Below, piece by piece: positions 51,102 to 62,600 of a stretch of 64,000 nucleotides of DNA. The stretch spans positions 21,900,584 to 21,964,583 of the forward strand of contig NC_016134.3 in the NCBI RefSeq assembly GCF_000005505.3. The letters run 5' to 3'. The first letter of the stretch is position 1; every line of letters starts with the position of its first letter. A program made the position numbers and the translations under genes. The notes beneath the pieces were generated by a model, which searched no databases, was not told the DNA's origin, and saw only the letters and a program-made list of their open reading frames with translations. Source of the stretch: Brachypodium distachyon (taxonomy: Eukaryota; Streptophyta; Magnoliopsida; Poales; Poaceae).

Positions 51102-54100
51102 GGATTCCACGTGCGTCACTTTGAGCCTTTCCCTCTCCTCTTCCATTCCCATGTAGAAAGTTTGGCCTCAAAACCTCTGTAAAGCCGGCTATGTCGACGT
51201 CTTCCTCCGCCGGTCACCGCCACCATTGTTGCCGGTAAGATCACCCCGAACCTCCGTTCTTCGATTCCTTTCACTGGTAGACTCATGTAACCCTTACCTA
51301 CCTTTGTGACAAGGTTTCGTGACCTCTTGACGCCGTTGGCCGTGCCATCCCCGACCCCATGCCAAAGCCGCGCACGGAGCTCCGCCCGTCGCCGTCCGGA
51401 GACGCCCTCAACCCCGAAAACCGCATCACGGTGTCCGCCTCGACGTCTTCCACGGACCCATCGAACCCTAGGTCAACATCATCGCCGTCCTCCTTCAACT
51501 CCGGCGAACTCCGTGTCTTTTCCGGTGAGCAACTTTTCAGCCGCAGCAGTTTTGATTAGCCATGTTTAGAAGCCCATATCTTTTGATCAGTGTATCATTT
51601 TTGGCCGAATCTTTCTGTTGTAGTTACAGAACGTCCTCCACTATAGGTCAGATCAGTTTGTATACCCCGTCTCCAAGATCTTCTGTAGTGTATCTTCACT
51701 TGAAATTGCTATTCACAGCATGTCGTTTCTGGATTAGCCACCTTTCGAAATTCATGTAGGTTGTTCCATTGATCCGTTTGGTTCCAAACCTTCTGTACAT
51801 CATCAATTAGATCTTGTTTTACACATTAGTGTACTTGGTGTGCAATTTAGGATATGTATACAGAGGTGCATCTTGAATCAAAAGTCGTATCTGTTAACAC
51901 TGTCACATCAGTTAGCTATCTTCCGGAGCTTGTATCTTTTGAGCCATTACTTCAAATTAGATGATTTTTTCTTTCATGTCAATATAAAATTCAAATCTAC
52001 ATCCTAGACCTCTTTTAACACCTTTCCAAGTTCATCCACACTAGTGCATCGTCATTGCAAAACAGTACCTTCAGCAGTTTCCCACACTTAGCCAATTCTA
52101 AGCCTTTAGTTAAAGAAACTTTGTTATAGATTAGCCCTTTTTGTAAGCCTGTATATTTTGACTCATAACTTATATTTAGGTTAAACCATTGAATTTTGAA
52201 ATCTTGTTAGATCTAGTTTAATTCATCCCTTTGGGCCTCTGTCTTTTGAAGCCATTAGCACCAGTAAAATTTCAATTGGAGTTACTACCTTTAATCTGTC
52301 AGAATCAGACTAGCCAGCTTTGCAAGCAAGTAGCTAATTCTCGGTAGATCCTTTTGGGATGATACTTGTTGGGTTAGCAATTAAAATCTTATACTATACA
52401 GTAGTATACTTTTCATCCCATGTTCTGCCATTTAGCACCATTTTCCAAACAGCCAAAGTATCTAAGTTATAACAGTTCCTATAGACTTAAATTCCAGACT
52501 TAGCCACACTAGTCCATGCCCAACCAAACTTTGTATCTGTTAACACTGTCTTATTGATTAGCAATGTTCCAAAGCCCATACATGTTGATCCATATTTTCA
52601 AACCAGTTCATTCTTTCTGTTGTGACAAGAGTACACCAAACTCTAATTTCTGGACCACTTTGTACACCTTCCAAAGTTATTCTATAGTAACCCATGACCC
52701 CCTAGAAAATTGTATCTGTTAACAGCCAATGACTTCACCGTTTCAACTCCGATAGAACCCAAGCCTTGTTCCTACCTCTTAGATCTATTCCTAGGATAGC
52801 CTAACAGTAGTTAGGTACTGTTTAATTTAAACTTTGTATATTGCTTTGGTTCTTTATTTGGAGTTATGATTTGGAGTTGTCGAATGGTTATTTATTATTG
52901 CTTTTCATTCTTCGCGATAGATTATACGGAGTGCGGTAACTGTGAGTATCGAAAAGAAGAAGAATACAAAGACACTAATCAGGCAAGTTCACTTTGACCA
53001 TCATCCCATTATTTTATTATGCACTAGATTTTATTAGTTGCATTGTTAGGATTATTACTGTATCTATGCTAGCCATGATCTGTCCTAGTAGTATAGAATA
53101 CCCTTTGTCATGACCTTACCACCAATTGCCATCGTAGTAGTAAAATGCTATGCTATGATAATATACGTGGGTGGTATTATTACAATGTGATACTATTGAA
53201 TTACAATATGATTTTCCTAGTGTATGGCAAAACAAGTAATTCAATGAACCGTCCTGAGTGGGCTGCTTTGAGTTTTCGGATGTCATGACGTTAGGTCCAT
53301 TTCTATGGGGCCCGTTGAGTCGTCTCTCCGTGCGATTCGGGAACGTCCATGGTCGTCTCCCCGTGCGATTCAGGGAGCGCCTGCGTCATAATGTGGGATG
53401 CCACCTGGGATAACCAGAGACTGGACTAATTTCCTGTTTAGTAGCTTCCAGTACAACCACATGGTATTATGGGCTCTGCCAGGATGGATGTAAGAAATAT
53501 GAACCCGGATCCGAGGTGACATCGGTATGTAGCAGTGTAGGTGGGGGCGCGTCCCTCAGGTGGTCTGGGAGATTATGTTCTGAAAATTCCTGTAGTCGAT
53601 GCCGTTGCTACTCTACCCTGAAGACAGCAAGGGATTAACACGTCGCTTTCTTGTGGGGAAGGTATACAACCTCTCGAGAGTGTCAAACTAAGTACTTAGC
53701 CGTGTCCCCGGTTACGGACAATTTTGAGCAACTAGATATTGGGGCTGTAAGGAAGGTCTCACTCATTCCAATTTCATAATAAAACGAATGGATTGAACTG
53801 GGTAGGAGCATTGATGTTTCTACTCAATGTGCCTAGGTTAATAGGAGCATGGGTGTTTCTACCCGGTGTCCAATAGAATTCAAAACTATTTTGGTTAAAA
53901 ATGATAGGATTAAACATTGACGCTTTTATGCAAATAGCCAAAACTCCACCTTGCCAAATACTGCATGTACTTGATAGGTTCTGTTATACCCCTTTGGTGA
54001 ACTTGCCAATACATTCAATGTATTGACCCCCTAGTGGCTGCAACGTTTAAATGTTGCAGGTGAACCAAGTGAAGAGTGAGGTACGAATTGTTAGGGTGAC

Positions 54101-54400
54101 GAGTTTACATTCCAACATGTTTTGACTGTGGAGTTGTTATGGAACTCCTGTATCTTCTGCCTTCCGCTGCAAAATTTTATTTTCTCTTGACCTAACCCAT
54201 GAGATTATGCAATATGTAAGGTACTATTTAATTCTGGATCAATACGATGTAATATACTTTTGACTTTTGTATCTTGATATTACATCTTGAAACTGTGTGT
54301 GCCAACGAGTCCATCCAGGGACTAGCACGATAAGCACAGAGATCAAACCCCTGCAAGGGGGAGGATCGCTTCACTGCACGTTGCCGCCCGGGGTGAGACA

Positions 54401-55316
54401 TTTGCCGAGAAATTTTTGGTACTCATATTATGGTTTGCGTCCAGATTCGTACCAAGTTTGTGATGGCAGCAAATTACTAAAATGACATTTTTTTTCAGTA
54501 AATACTACTTCTGTTCCTAAATACTTGTTTTTATAGTGCAATAATTGCAAGGTGCATATTAGACACATAATGTAGGCCATGATCCTTACCACGCACAATA
54601 ATGTACCACCTATATCTGTTGAACGTGTAATCACCATCAATTAGTACGAAGAGATTGTCAAATTTTGGCAAATTGTACTAGATATCGGTGTTTAGTTGGC
54701 GGGACAATATCCTAATAGCTTCACGTTGATTAGGACATCCCATAATTCCGCCTGTTGCAAATTTGACTTGCTTCATGAGTGGATTTACAACTAACATGTC
54801 AAACAATTCTTTAATTATAGTTTGATCGAATCACTACCAAATTTGACATCACTTTGACATAAGGATTTTATTCTACATTTTATTTCTCGGTTAGTATCAT
54901 ACACAGAGTGCAGAGCAAATTTGGGCTTTCCATCATGAGAAATGAGGGTTTCAATTTTGTGGTGCACTTGACCAAATATCCAGAAAACTTATGGGCCATA
55001 ACCATCTTGATGTTTTGTCTACTTGAACACCAAGAGACATAAAATTGAATAGACAACTATACTGCCTTATATGGTTCATGAAATCACGGCTCTAATGGCC
55101 ACCCTTGAACCAATTGAGCATGCAAGCACCATGCAACCATGGTAATGCCAAAAAATATTTGATACGATTTTTGTACGATACTTAGTGGCTGTCATCAGTT
55201 GCGTCAGTTTCAATGTACCACAGCTGCTGATTGCACCATTGTACAAATATCGGGTGTGAAAAGGTTACGTAAAGTAATTTTGTTAAAAGTTTAAATAGAT
55301 GCGTCTCTTATGTACA
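54401..55316. other. intergenic; a short Stowaway-like stretch
   Basis: The sequence at about 54,505-54,540 (TACTTCTGTTCCTAAATACT) resembles the terminus of grass Stowaway MITEs, but no second end was located. Otherwise AT-rich with no coding signal. Confidence 0.35.
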
Positions 55317-55324
55317 TCTATCAC

Positions 55325-55665
55325 CAGGGCCGTATAGTAGCAGGGGCAGGGTGGCCGTCCACTCAGGGCCCATAAAAATTAGGGCCCCCAAATCTTTCTT
55401 AATTAGCACTAAGGACATACTAAATGATGAATTAGTAAAAAGCCCAAGTGGCACAAAGGGAAAAAGGAGTAAGCCCAAAACAAAATAACAGATACGTAAT
55501 TGATCGATTCCTGACCACCACGGATGTCTTCGTCACCCAAGTGACAACAGCGAGACTAAAAAATAGCATTGGCCAAAACAATATTTTACTTATTAGCATC
55601 TCCCAAATTTTAGGGCCTCCTGTTGGATTTTGCACAGGGGCCTTGAATTCATAGGTACGGCCCTG
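55325..55665. mobile_element. 341-bp hAT MITE
   Basis: Perfect 10-bp terminal inverted repeats CAGGGCCGTA / TACGGCCCTG, flanked by a perfect 8-bp duplication TCTATCAC (55,317-55,324 and 55,666-55,673). No coding capacity. Confidence 0.92.
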
Positions 55666-55694
55666 TCTATCACTCTGACAACTTTACTTGAAAA

Positions 55695-56715
55695 CCTGAA
55701 GAGAAATTTGTAAACCAGTTAAAGAAGGTGGTTTAGGTATAAGAGATCTAAAAGCTGTTAATAAAAGTTTACTCGTGGCTACGGCTTGGTGTATAGTGAA
55801 TGACAATAGCAGCCTCGTTTCTCAAGTGCTAGAAGCTAAGTACTTTCATAACACTTCCTTTTGGAGAGGCAAGGCTAGTTTGCCAAAATCTGCCTTTTGG
55901 CCTTCCATTTTAAAGGTCAGGAAAGATTTACAAGATTCTTGCCTCATCCAAATTTATAATGGTAGTTCTTGTTATCTGGGTCTTCTCCTTGGTGTCCAAA
56001 TTGGGAACAAATCCATATTAATCTTAAGGATCAGCCTTAGGGTTTTATTATCCCCGCTATTATTTCAGATCTCTGGAACCAAGGCGCAAAAACTTGGAAG
56101 TAAGATCTTATAAACAATCTTTTTTTCTCCTTCCTTTGGCGAGTCTACTTCCGCTTTAACAATAAATGCAGGTACCGAGATGATGAATTAGTTTGGAGGA
56201 ATACACCTCAGCTGTTTGCACCACCAAAAGCCCTTATCAATTCTTCACTAAGCAAAATTTAGAAGGCCAAATCTCGGTTAGTAGATCCACTCTTTGTATA
56301 TTAGAATCTTATTGCAGGAAATCTGGAAATGCAAAACAATGCCTCCGAGAGTGCAAACCTTCGCCTGGAGATTATTGAGACAAGCCCTTCCATCTGGAGC
56401 TCGTGCTTCAATCAGATCCAAACACATAAGAAAAAAACTGCAGTAGATGTGGAAAGGAAGAAACTGATGAGCACCTTTTCTCCATCTGTTTTGTTTGTTT
56501 CTCCTTTAGCTTTCAGTACTGAAGTTGTGCGTCAGTGCGTGAAGAACATGTAGAAGAGGCATCAGCAGCACAAGCACAAAGCTTTGTAACTATACCAGCC
56601 AAGATTTGCTACAGATGATCTTCACCATGTTTTGGAACATTTGGAAAGCAAGGAGTGACTTCCTATTCAATTCAAAAGAATGGAAGCCGTTTCAGGTAAT
56701 ATATGCGATAAACTC
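55695..56715 (+). pseudogene. LINE reverse transcriptase C-terminal fragment (zf-RVT region)
   Basis: The stretch begins with the typical plant LINE phrase KEGGLGIRDLKAVNKSLL (about 55,722), goes on AWCIVNDNSSLVSQVLEAKYF and FWRGKASLPKSAFWPSIL, then after frame changes DELVWRNT (about 56,180), the zinc-binding CSRCGKEETDEHLF (about 56,437-56,480) and FWNIWKARSDFLFNSKEWKPFQ (about 56,633-56,698). This order matches the 3' part of ORF2. The endonuclease and catalytic RT parts are absent. It starts about 20 bp after the hAT MITE duplication. Confidence 0.75.
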
Positions 56716-57458
56716 TATGTTGCAGGGAACACGATGATGGCGGGACTGAGGATCTTTGTCCACATACCACAACCTTTTTGTTCTTTGCAGCTAGGTCGAT
56801 GGCCCCATCTCCGTTACAAGCAGAAGCACTTGGACTGGAGCTAGTGGGAGAAATTGCACATCTTCTTTCTTTGTAGGACCCAAATTTTTTCACAGATAAC
56901 CGAACGGTGGCGTAACAGTTCAACAAAGAGAACAAATCAAGAGTAAAGAACTAGGAGATCAAGCCTCAAATCAATCAGTTTCTGCAGTCCCCAACAAAAT
57001 CAAAAGAAGTCTTAATAACTTTGCGCATAGAGTTCAAGTGGCTTATAGTCAGAGTGTCAAGACTAGTGCGACTAGTGCCCAGTATTGCATCTTCGCCTTT
57101 ACTAGCAGGAGAGGCGTGCTTCGCTGCGCCGTCAACATCTTTGTGCATTGCATTTGCATTTTACTTTTGCTTGGTTACGACGCGTATGCGCAGTGTAAAT
57201 ACATGGTTCTTCTGACGTATCTTCTGTCATGTTTGCCACGTAGTTTTACAAGTGATAGAGTTATCAAGAGAGGAGAAAATACCAGCATAACTGAGTGACC
57301 AGCAATAAGCACTAATAGAAATACCAAGTCAGAGTCATGTTCAACAATAATAAGTTACTACAAATACGGATAAAAAGTTTGATGCAAACAAACAGGCACT
57401 GGGTTCTTAATACTGGTGTACTTCAGTGTCGCTCTATTACGTCTCATGGCTAAATGTT
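56716..57458. other. intergenic, no supported feature
   Basis: Short open frames only. No repeats or recognisable motifs seen. The part nearest 57,458 may be 3' UTR of the minus-strand gene. Confidence 0.4.
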
Positions 57459-58749
57459 TCATGGCTCGTACCACATTCCAAGCTTCTCGGTACGTGCAGT
57501 CATCATGGCTTCAAGATGCGGTGGTACGTTTGCCCTCAGGAAGCACTTTAAACCGCGGTGCGTCCCCTTCTTGCCGCCAGCGTTGGGTGGCTCCGGCCTG
57601 TAGCTTTCAGTGTGCTGCAGGACACTTAGGAAGTCTGGGTTCACCTTCCTGTTACAAAAGGGACAATACGCTTGATCGCCGTTGATTTGTTTCCATATCC
57701 CTTGGTAAAGCAGAGAGAGAATCTCATTAGCGAGATTCTCGATCCCGTCCTCGTCGTCGGAGTCCACTTCGCGTTTCTCCGCTGGCGTGTCGTCCTGAAA
57801 TGCATGGACAGAGATGGTGTATAACAAAGGATAGTGACGTCGATGAAATTATTCGCACATATTGGCTGCTGATCTACATATCAGTGTATTTGCAGAGAAA
57901 ATGCAGAAAATGCATTAGACAATTGCTATTTAGCAATACAGGAATATGTACTTCTGATAAGTAGCTTGAAACATATAAATATAGAACGTGACTGAACAAG
58001 AGGATGAAACGAAACCTTATTTCATCTTATAAGTTGCTCATATTTTTGTATACATGTATATGGTTCATTAATAACCAGGCATGATGATTATCAAGATGAG
58101 CCATGTTTTATGTGTGCTTGTATCGATAACTGGTGGTTTTATTGTATATATATTCTCTAGTAATGTAGAAGAGATGCACTTGTTCTCGTATTTGTTACTG
58201 CACCATGGTAAGAAATCTGAACACATTTTTATAGCGAGACCTGTAGGAAGTTACCCCGTAGTCCTGAGGGTTGTTCGCTGCTTCCAGCATCTTTGGGACG
58301 ATACAAAAAAAGATTGATCAGCATGAGCATATGCAATATTTCTTGGTTGTATGCATTTTGTTATTGCAACAATGACTTTATTAGTTTTAAAAGCTGGACA
58401 TGCTGTGTGTTCTATTCTGTTTTGTACATGTTTTTCTTCCCAATCACGGCGCACCTCGCGTCTGACAAATTCCTCCCGCATACGGGCTTTTTCTTCAGGA
58501 CTCGATTGTTTAAACAAGTACAAGCCAACCATCGTTATCCTGCAAGGAAAGGCACGTGTGACTATATTGTTCTCTCATACTACATAGCCAATGTGCTCGT
58601 AAACTAATCGTATAGATGTACAGTGTTGAACTTACCTGTAGGCGGGTGATGAAATCCATCCAGACGCGGTTCTTCTGCTCGCCATTTAGCTGGCTGTAGT
58701 TGAAAGGGCAAGCATCTTTCCAGATGCCCTGCCAGATCTCCTGCTGGTT
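57459..58749 (-). CDS. small zinc-finger-like protein (zf-XS-like), integrity doubtful
   Basis: Four exon-like segments on the minus strand: 58749-58636 (NQQEIWQGIWKDACPFNYSQ, ending at GTAAGT), 58539-58428 (ITMVGLYLFKQSSPEEKARM through VRRDWEEKH), 58290-58255 (MLEAANNPQDYG) and 57794-57459 (DDTPAEKREVDSDDEDGIEN to a TGA). The last exon holds YCPFCNRKVNPDFLSVLQHTESY, a C-x2-C...H arrangement like the zf-XS finger of SGS3-type plant proteins; this is a weak resemblance. Segments 2-4 join in phase, but 1 to 2 differs by one base, and using the splice as read gives a stop after nine codons. The 5' end is unclear: an ATG overlaps the first acceptor (MQNQQEIW) and a Mutator-like element lies 60 bp upstream. 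It could be a pseudogene or lack an upstream exon. Confidence 0.5.
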
Positions 58750-58809
58750 CTGCATTGATACATATGAGTTATTATCTGACGTATTATTTGTGCAAAAACT
58801 CATTTCCAC

Positions 58810-59670
58810 AAGAAATAAGTCCATTTTATCCTCCTTAACTAATCGAGAAGTCCAAAAAACACCCTAAACTATGAAACCGGGTATTTAACACACCGAACTA
58901 TCAAAACCAGGCACCCAACACCCTTGCTTGTTTCCTGCTGGTCTGGGCGGTTTTGACCATGTTGACCGCCATGCTGGCAAGTGGCTGTCCCGAGCCCATG
59001 TGCCCAGACTTCTCTCTCCCGTCTCTGTCTTCTCTCTCTCTTCTGTTCTTTAGCTTTTGCGACCAGAGTTAGCCGTTATTCGATTCGGTTTTCCTTCTCT
59101 TTTCCTCCGTTGGTTTCCCTTCTGATTTTTAGCCTTAATCATCTTCTCAAATCTGTTTGCAATTCTAGTTGCAGTCTAGGTCATCTTCCATTGCTCTGTA
59201 AGAACAGAAGCAAATACAGCAAGCTAAGCATCGAGCAGAGGGAGAGGAAAAAAGAAGAAGAAAAAAGCAAATGAACTCACTGAGCAGCAGCCGCCGGCGT
59301 CGGGGAGGAAGAAGAGGGGCGGGCGCAGGTTCCAGCAATCGATTAGCAGCCGCCCCAACGCCCAGTGTCCGCCCCCGTAAGGCCTGCGTCGTCCAGCCCC
59401 CGCCGACGCCAGAGCTAGGGTTCCCGATTTGGAATTTGAGAAGAGAGATAGAGGTCTAGGCGCGGGGTTAGGAGGGCTAGGGACAGACACTTGTTGCCAA
59501 CGTGGCGGTCAACATGGTCAAAACCGTCCATCTAGACCAACAGGAAACAGGCAAGGGAGTCGGGTGCCCGGTTTTGATAGTTCGGTGGGGTTAATTACCC
59601 GGTTTCATAGTTTAGAGTGTTTCTTGGACTTATCGATCAGTTGAGGGGGGTGAAATGGACTTATTTCTTC
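58810..59670. mobile_element. Mutator-like element with ~150-bp terminal inverted repeats
   Basis: The left arm (58,810-58,975) and the right arm (59,495-59,670) are inverted copies; reading inwards both give AGAAATAAGTCCATTT, ACTATGAAACCGGGTA, CACCGAACTATCAAAACC and GGTTTTGACCATGTTGACC. The 520-bp middle is GC-rich at 59,271-59,460 with short open frames, possibly a captured gene fragment I cannot identify. No clear 9-bp target duplication was confirmed. Confidence 0.8.
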
Positions 59671-62600
59671 CCCCAACTAGTTTGACCGACATCTACTATC
59701 CTAGCCGCAGGATTCTTGGAGATTCGTGCTGTCTTTTTACAACTTGCACCTTCATGTTTTTGGTCTTTCTCATTGTCCGGTCCTTAACTTCTTTCATACA
59801 CACCCTCAAATGTTTATGAATTTCATTCTTCAACACCCGGTGAATTGGACAACCCTGGCTGGTCAGAGAATACAAGTATAGAACCCGTACTTGTTTTTCT
59901 TATACATTTCGCAAGATCTTCATCGACTGGCAAGTCACTTCTCCATAATTTTACGAATTTCATTTTTCTTTTCTTCTACTGTGGAAACTTCTTCTCCTAG
60001 TATGTATTTTTTTCATGCATCCAAAATTTTACACACTTCTAATCACAAAATGCTTTGGGCTGGGGAAAAATGGCAGCACATCCTAATTTCTCTCTTTCCC
60101 TCGAGAATGCAGCAGATCCTGATTTATCTCTCTCCCTCGAGAATGCAAACAAGGAAACTAATAAAAAAAAAGAAAGCACGTAAATTTTGGAACAAAACAA
60201 GAAACAAGCCAAGAATTTCGGATCTGAAAAATTGAGAAAAAAAAACATCAACAGAGATGGAGGAAGGAGTTGCCGGAGCCGAGAGTTGCCAAACGACGAA
60301 CAAAATTTTCAGATTTAGAAGCAAAAAATCAAACGAAGGATGGAGAGGTCCTTCATGCCAGGTCCCTTTGCTCGGCGCCATGGCGCAGAACGTGAAGCTC
60401 GTATGAACATAGCGGAAAAAACGAAGAGAAATTAGACCCCGATGGCCGGCGGCGGTCGCGCGGATCCCACTCGATCCGGCCCGAGGGAGGCGGATCCCGC
60501 CGGATCCCATCCGATCAGAGCCAGGGAGGAGCGGGAGAGGAGGAGCGGGAGGTGGGCGTGGAGGGCGGGGACGCGTGCGTACGTAGAGGGAGACTAGAGA
60601 TGTGAGCATGGCCGGGGAGGAGGTGAGGTGGCCGGAGGAGAGGAGGTGGGCGTGGAGAGGCAGGAGGAGGCGTCAGGTCGGAGGATGCCGGGGTAGGCGG
60701 CAGCTCGCCGGGTGGAAACTGGGGAGAGATGGGAGTGGGGGTAGGCAGGGAGATGATAATTGATTGATCTGTATATATTACACTTTGGCTTCCTTATGGG
60801 AGGTGACAGATGTAAAATACAGATTGCACAGATCTTAAAACAATATAGGCCGTTGGATAGTAGTTGCGTGCACAACTAGTTGTGGAAAATCCGCTCTGAT
60901 TAAGTAAACAACATTCTATAACTTCGGATCTAGTGTATTGCGTGATCCATATATAAGATAAAATCCAGTGTCGGCATGAGATCTCAATCTTATACATAAA
61001 TAAAATTGTATAACCGTACTCCAAATAGTCGCGTAGATAACCTGGATCTATCGCCTTTAGAACTATAGATAAATCGATTCATTCATGGGTTAGCTACATA
61101 CATGATGCTGATTTGCAGTTCTAAACAAATTTTAATTAACCTCTCTCCCTGGTCGCAATCTATGGCGATTTATATCTTGGAAACTCTACCCCAACCTGAC
61201 TTCTTCGGTGATTATGCTTATGGACCATCGTTTCACCGAATCTCAAGACAAAACACTATTAATCCAAAATACGTATGCCGGAGAAAGTTGTGAGCGATGC
61301 TTTTTGTTCCTTATTAGACGTTTTGCATTTAAAATCTTCCAGTCACAGAACTATATCCAAACACGTGCGACCAAAAAAACCAACAACTCGGTCTCATCGG
61401 TATCTCAAAAAGGAACAAATCTAATAAGATTTCACCAAAAACGAAGGCAGATCCGAGGAAAAGAACAACGATTAGAGTGTTTCTTTAATGTTTACCTTTA
61501 GGGCGAAGGTGCAAGTGCTGTTGTTTTGGGGACCATGTCCTGAAGTGCACGTCCGCAAGAGACAATAACATAGATCAGGAAAGAGGCGTATGTGCGGTCA
61601 AGGAGGTGAATCGAAGAACGGCTTATTTACGGTTCAAAACAGTACATATAGATCCAAAGCTATTTGGATTGAACCGTACCTTGTGGTATCAACCAGCTTC
61701 TACCTGTCTCTCGGCCGGCCGTTTCCGTCCTTGGACACATGGACTCTTTCCGCCGCCGAATCGCTCCATGGCCTCGGTGGTCCGGGTGGCGAGCAGGGTA
61801 GCGGCGATGGAGTTTTTGCCGGAGAAGAAGAGGAAAAGTCTCCTTCCTATAGCGAAACTCCCTCGACTACTCTGGAATGAGGATGGGTAAATAAATGCAA
61901 GGGCGATGGTTATCCTTTGCTGGTTCAAAACCGCCGTGGAGGATTGGTTCACACGTGTTGGCGATTGGCCGGGTACCCTAGCGAAAAGATCCGGAGAGAA
62001 AACGCTACATTGTATTTCAAATGAATAAGAATACATTTCTCATGACATTCCACGGACTCCTTGTGCTGTAAATTTTGTGTTTTCTAACCGTAGAGATTAT
62101 GTGATATGCGACCCAACTGACCTATAGTGTGCATGTTCGTTTTCCTCTTTTTTGCCATTTTTTCTTGTGTTTATTCTTTGCTTAGAATTGAATGTGTTTT
62201 GACACGTGTTGCATTTTCTCAGTTCCTACGTAGTACCAAGAGCACGGTGCATATCGAAAGCAAACTGATCATTTGTCCAGGATGTTATTTTGTGATTTAT
62301 TTTCATCATTTCGTACAAAGTTAAAGATGCGTCACGTAGTGTGTATCATTTTTTGCACCTCACTATATTAACGTGGAACTCAGAATATCATTCTCATGGT
62401 TCAAATAAAAGCATCAAATTTTTTTCGGATAAACAAAAAATAAATATCGTTGGATAGTTTTCAGGGGCTAGACAAAAAATAAATAAATACCATATCTGAT
62501 TGTGTCGCGGAATAAGTATTGTCGCTATTTTAACATAATGCTATTGATATTGTTCTCGTCGAGATAATTACGAATAAAAAATCCATTCATCGCTGGATGC

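Larger units (their letters stand above)
49771..54373 (+). mobile_element. 4.6-kb solo LTR with 5-bp target duplication
   Basis: It starts TGTAACATCA and ends GATCGCTTCA. It is flanked by CTGCA at 49,766-49,770 and 54,374-54,378, which when merged restores the uninterrupted sequence seen at 39,663-39,675 in the sister LTR. No gag or pol is present, so it is a solo LTR, of unusual length. A TATAAAA lies at 51,095-51,101 after a GC-rich stretch, a likely promoter. A (TA)n run is at 50,406-50,431. 51,540-52,800 carries loosely repeated phrases. Its 3' end is the same family as 1-545. The family was not identified. Confidence 0.9.
38833..54400 (-). mobile_element. Tat-lineage Ty3/gypsy element, interrupted by a solo LTR
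   Basis: Minus-strand order: 5' LTR (about 54,400-49,272, split and partly deleted), primer binding site, gag, RT, RNase H, second RNase H, integrase, minisatellite, antisense ORF, 3' LTR (40,089-38,833). Dual RNase H, an antisense ORF before the 3' LTR and tandem repeats in the same region are recognised traits of the Tat lineage. The outer end of the 5' LTR breaks off at about 54,400, so no target duplication can be checked. The protease catalytic region is missing and several frames are broken. Confidence 0.88.

Noticed and set aside
60124..60875. Minus-strand ORFs of 161 and 93 codons
   Set aside because: Low-complexity Pro/Ser-rich translations, no recognisable family and no splice-consistent model.
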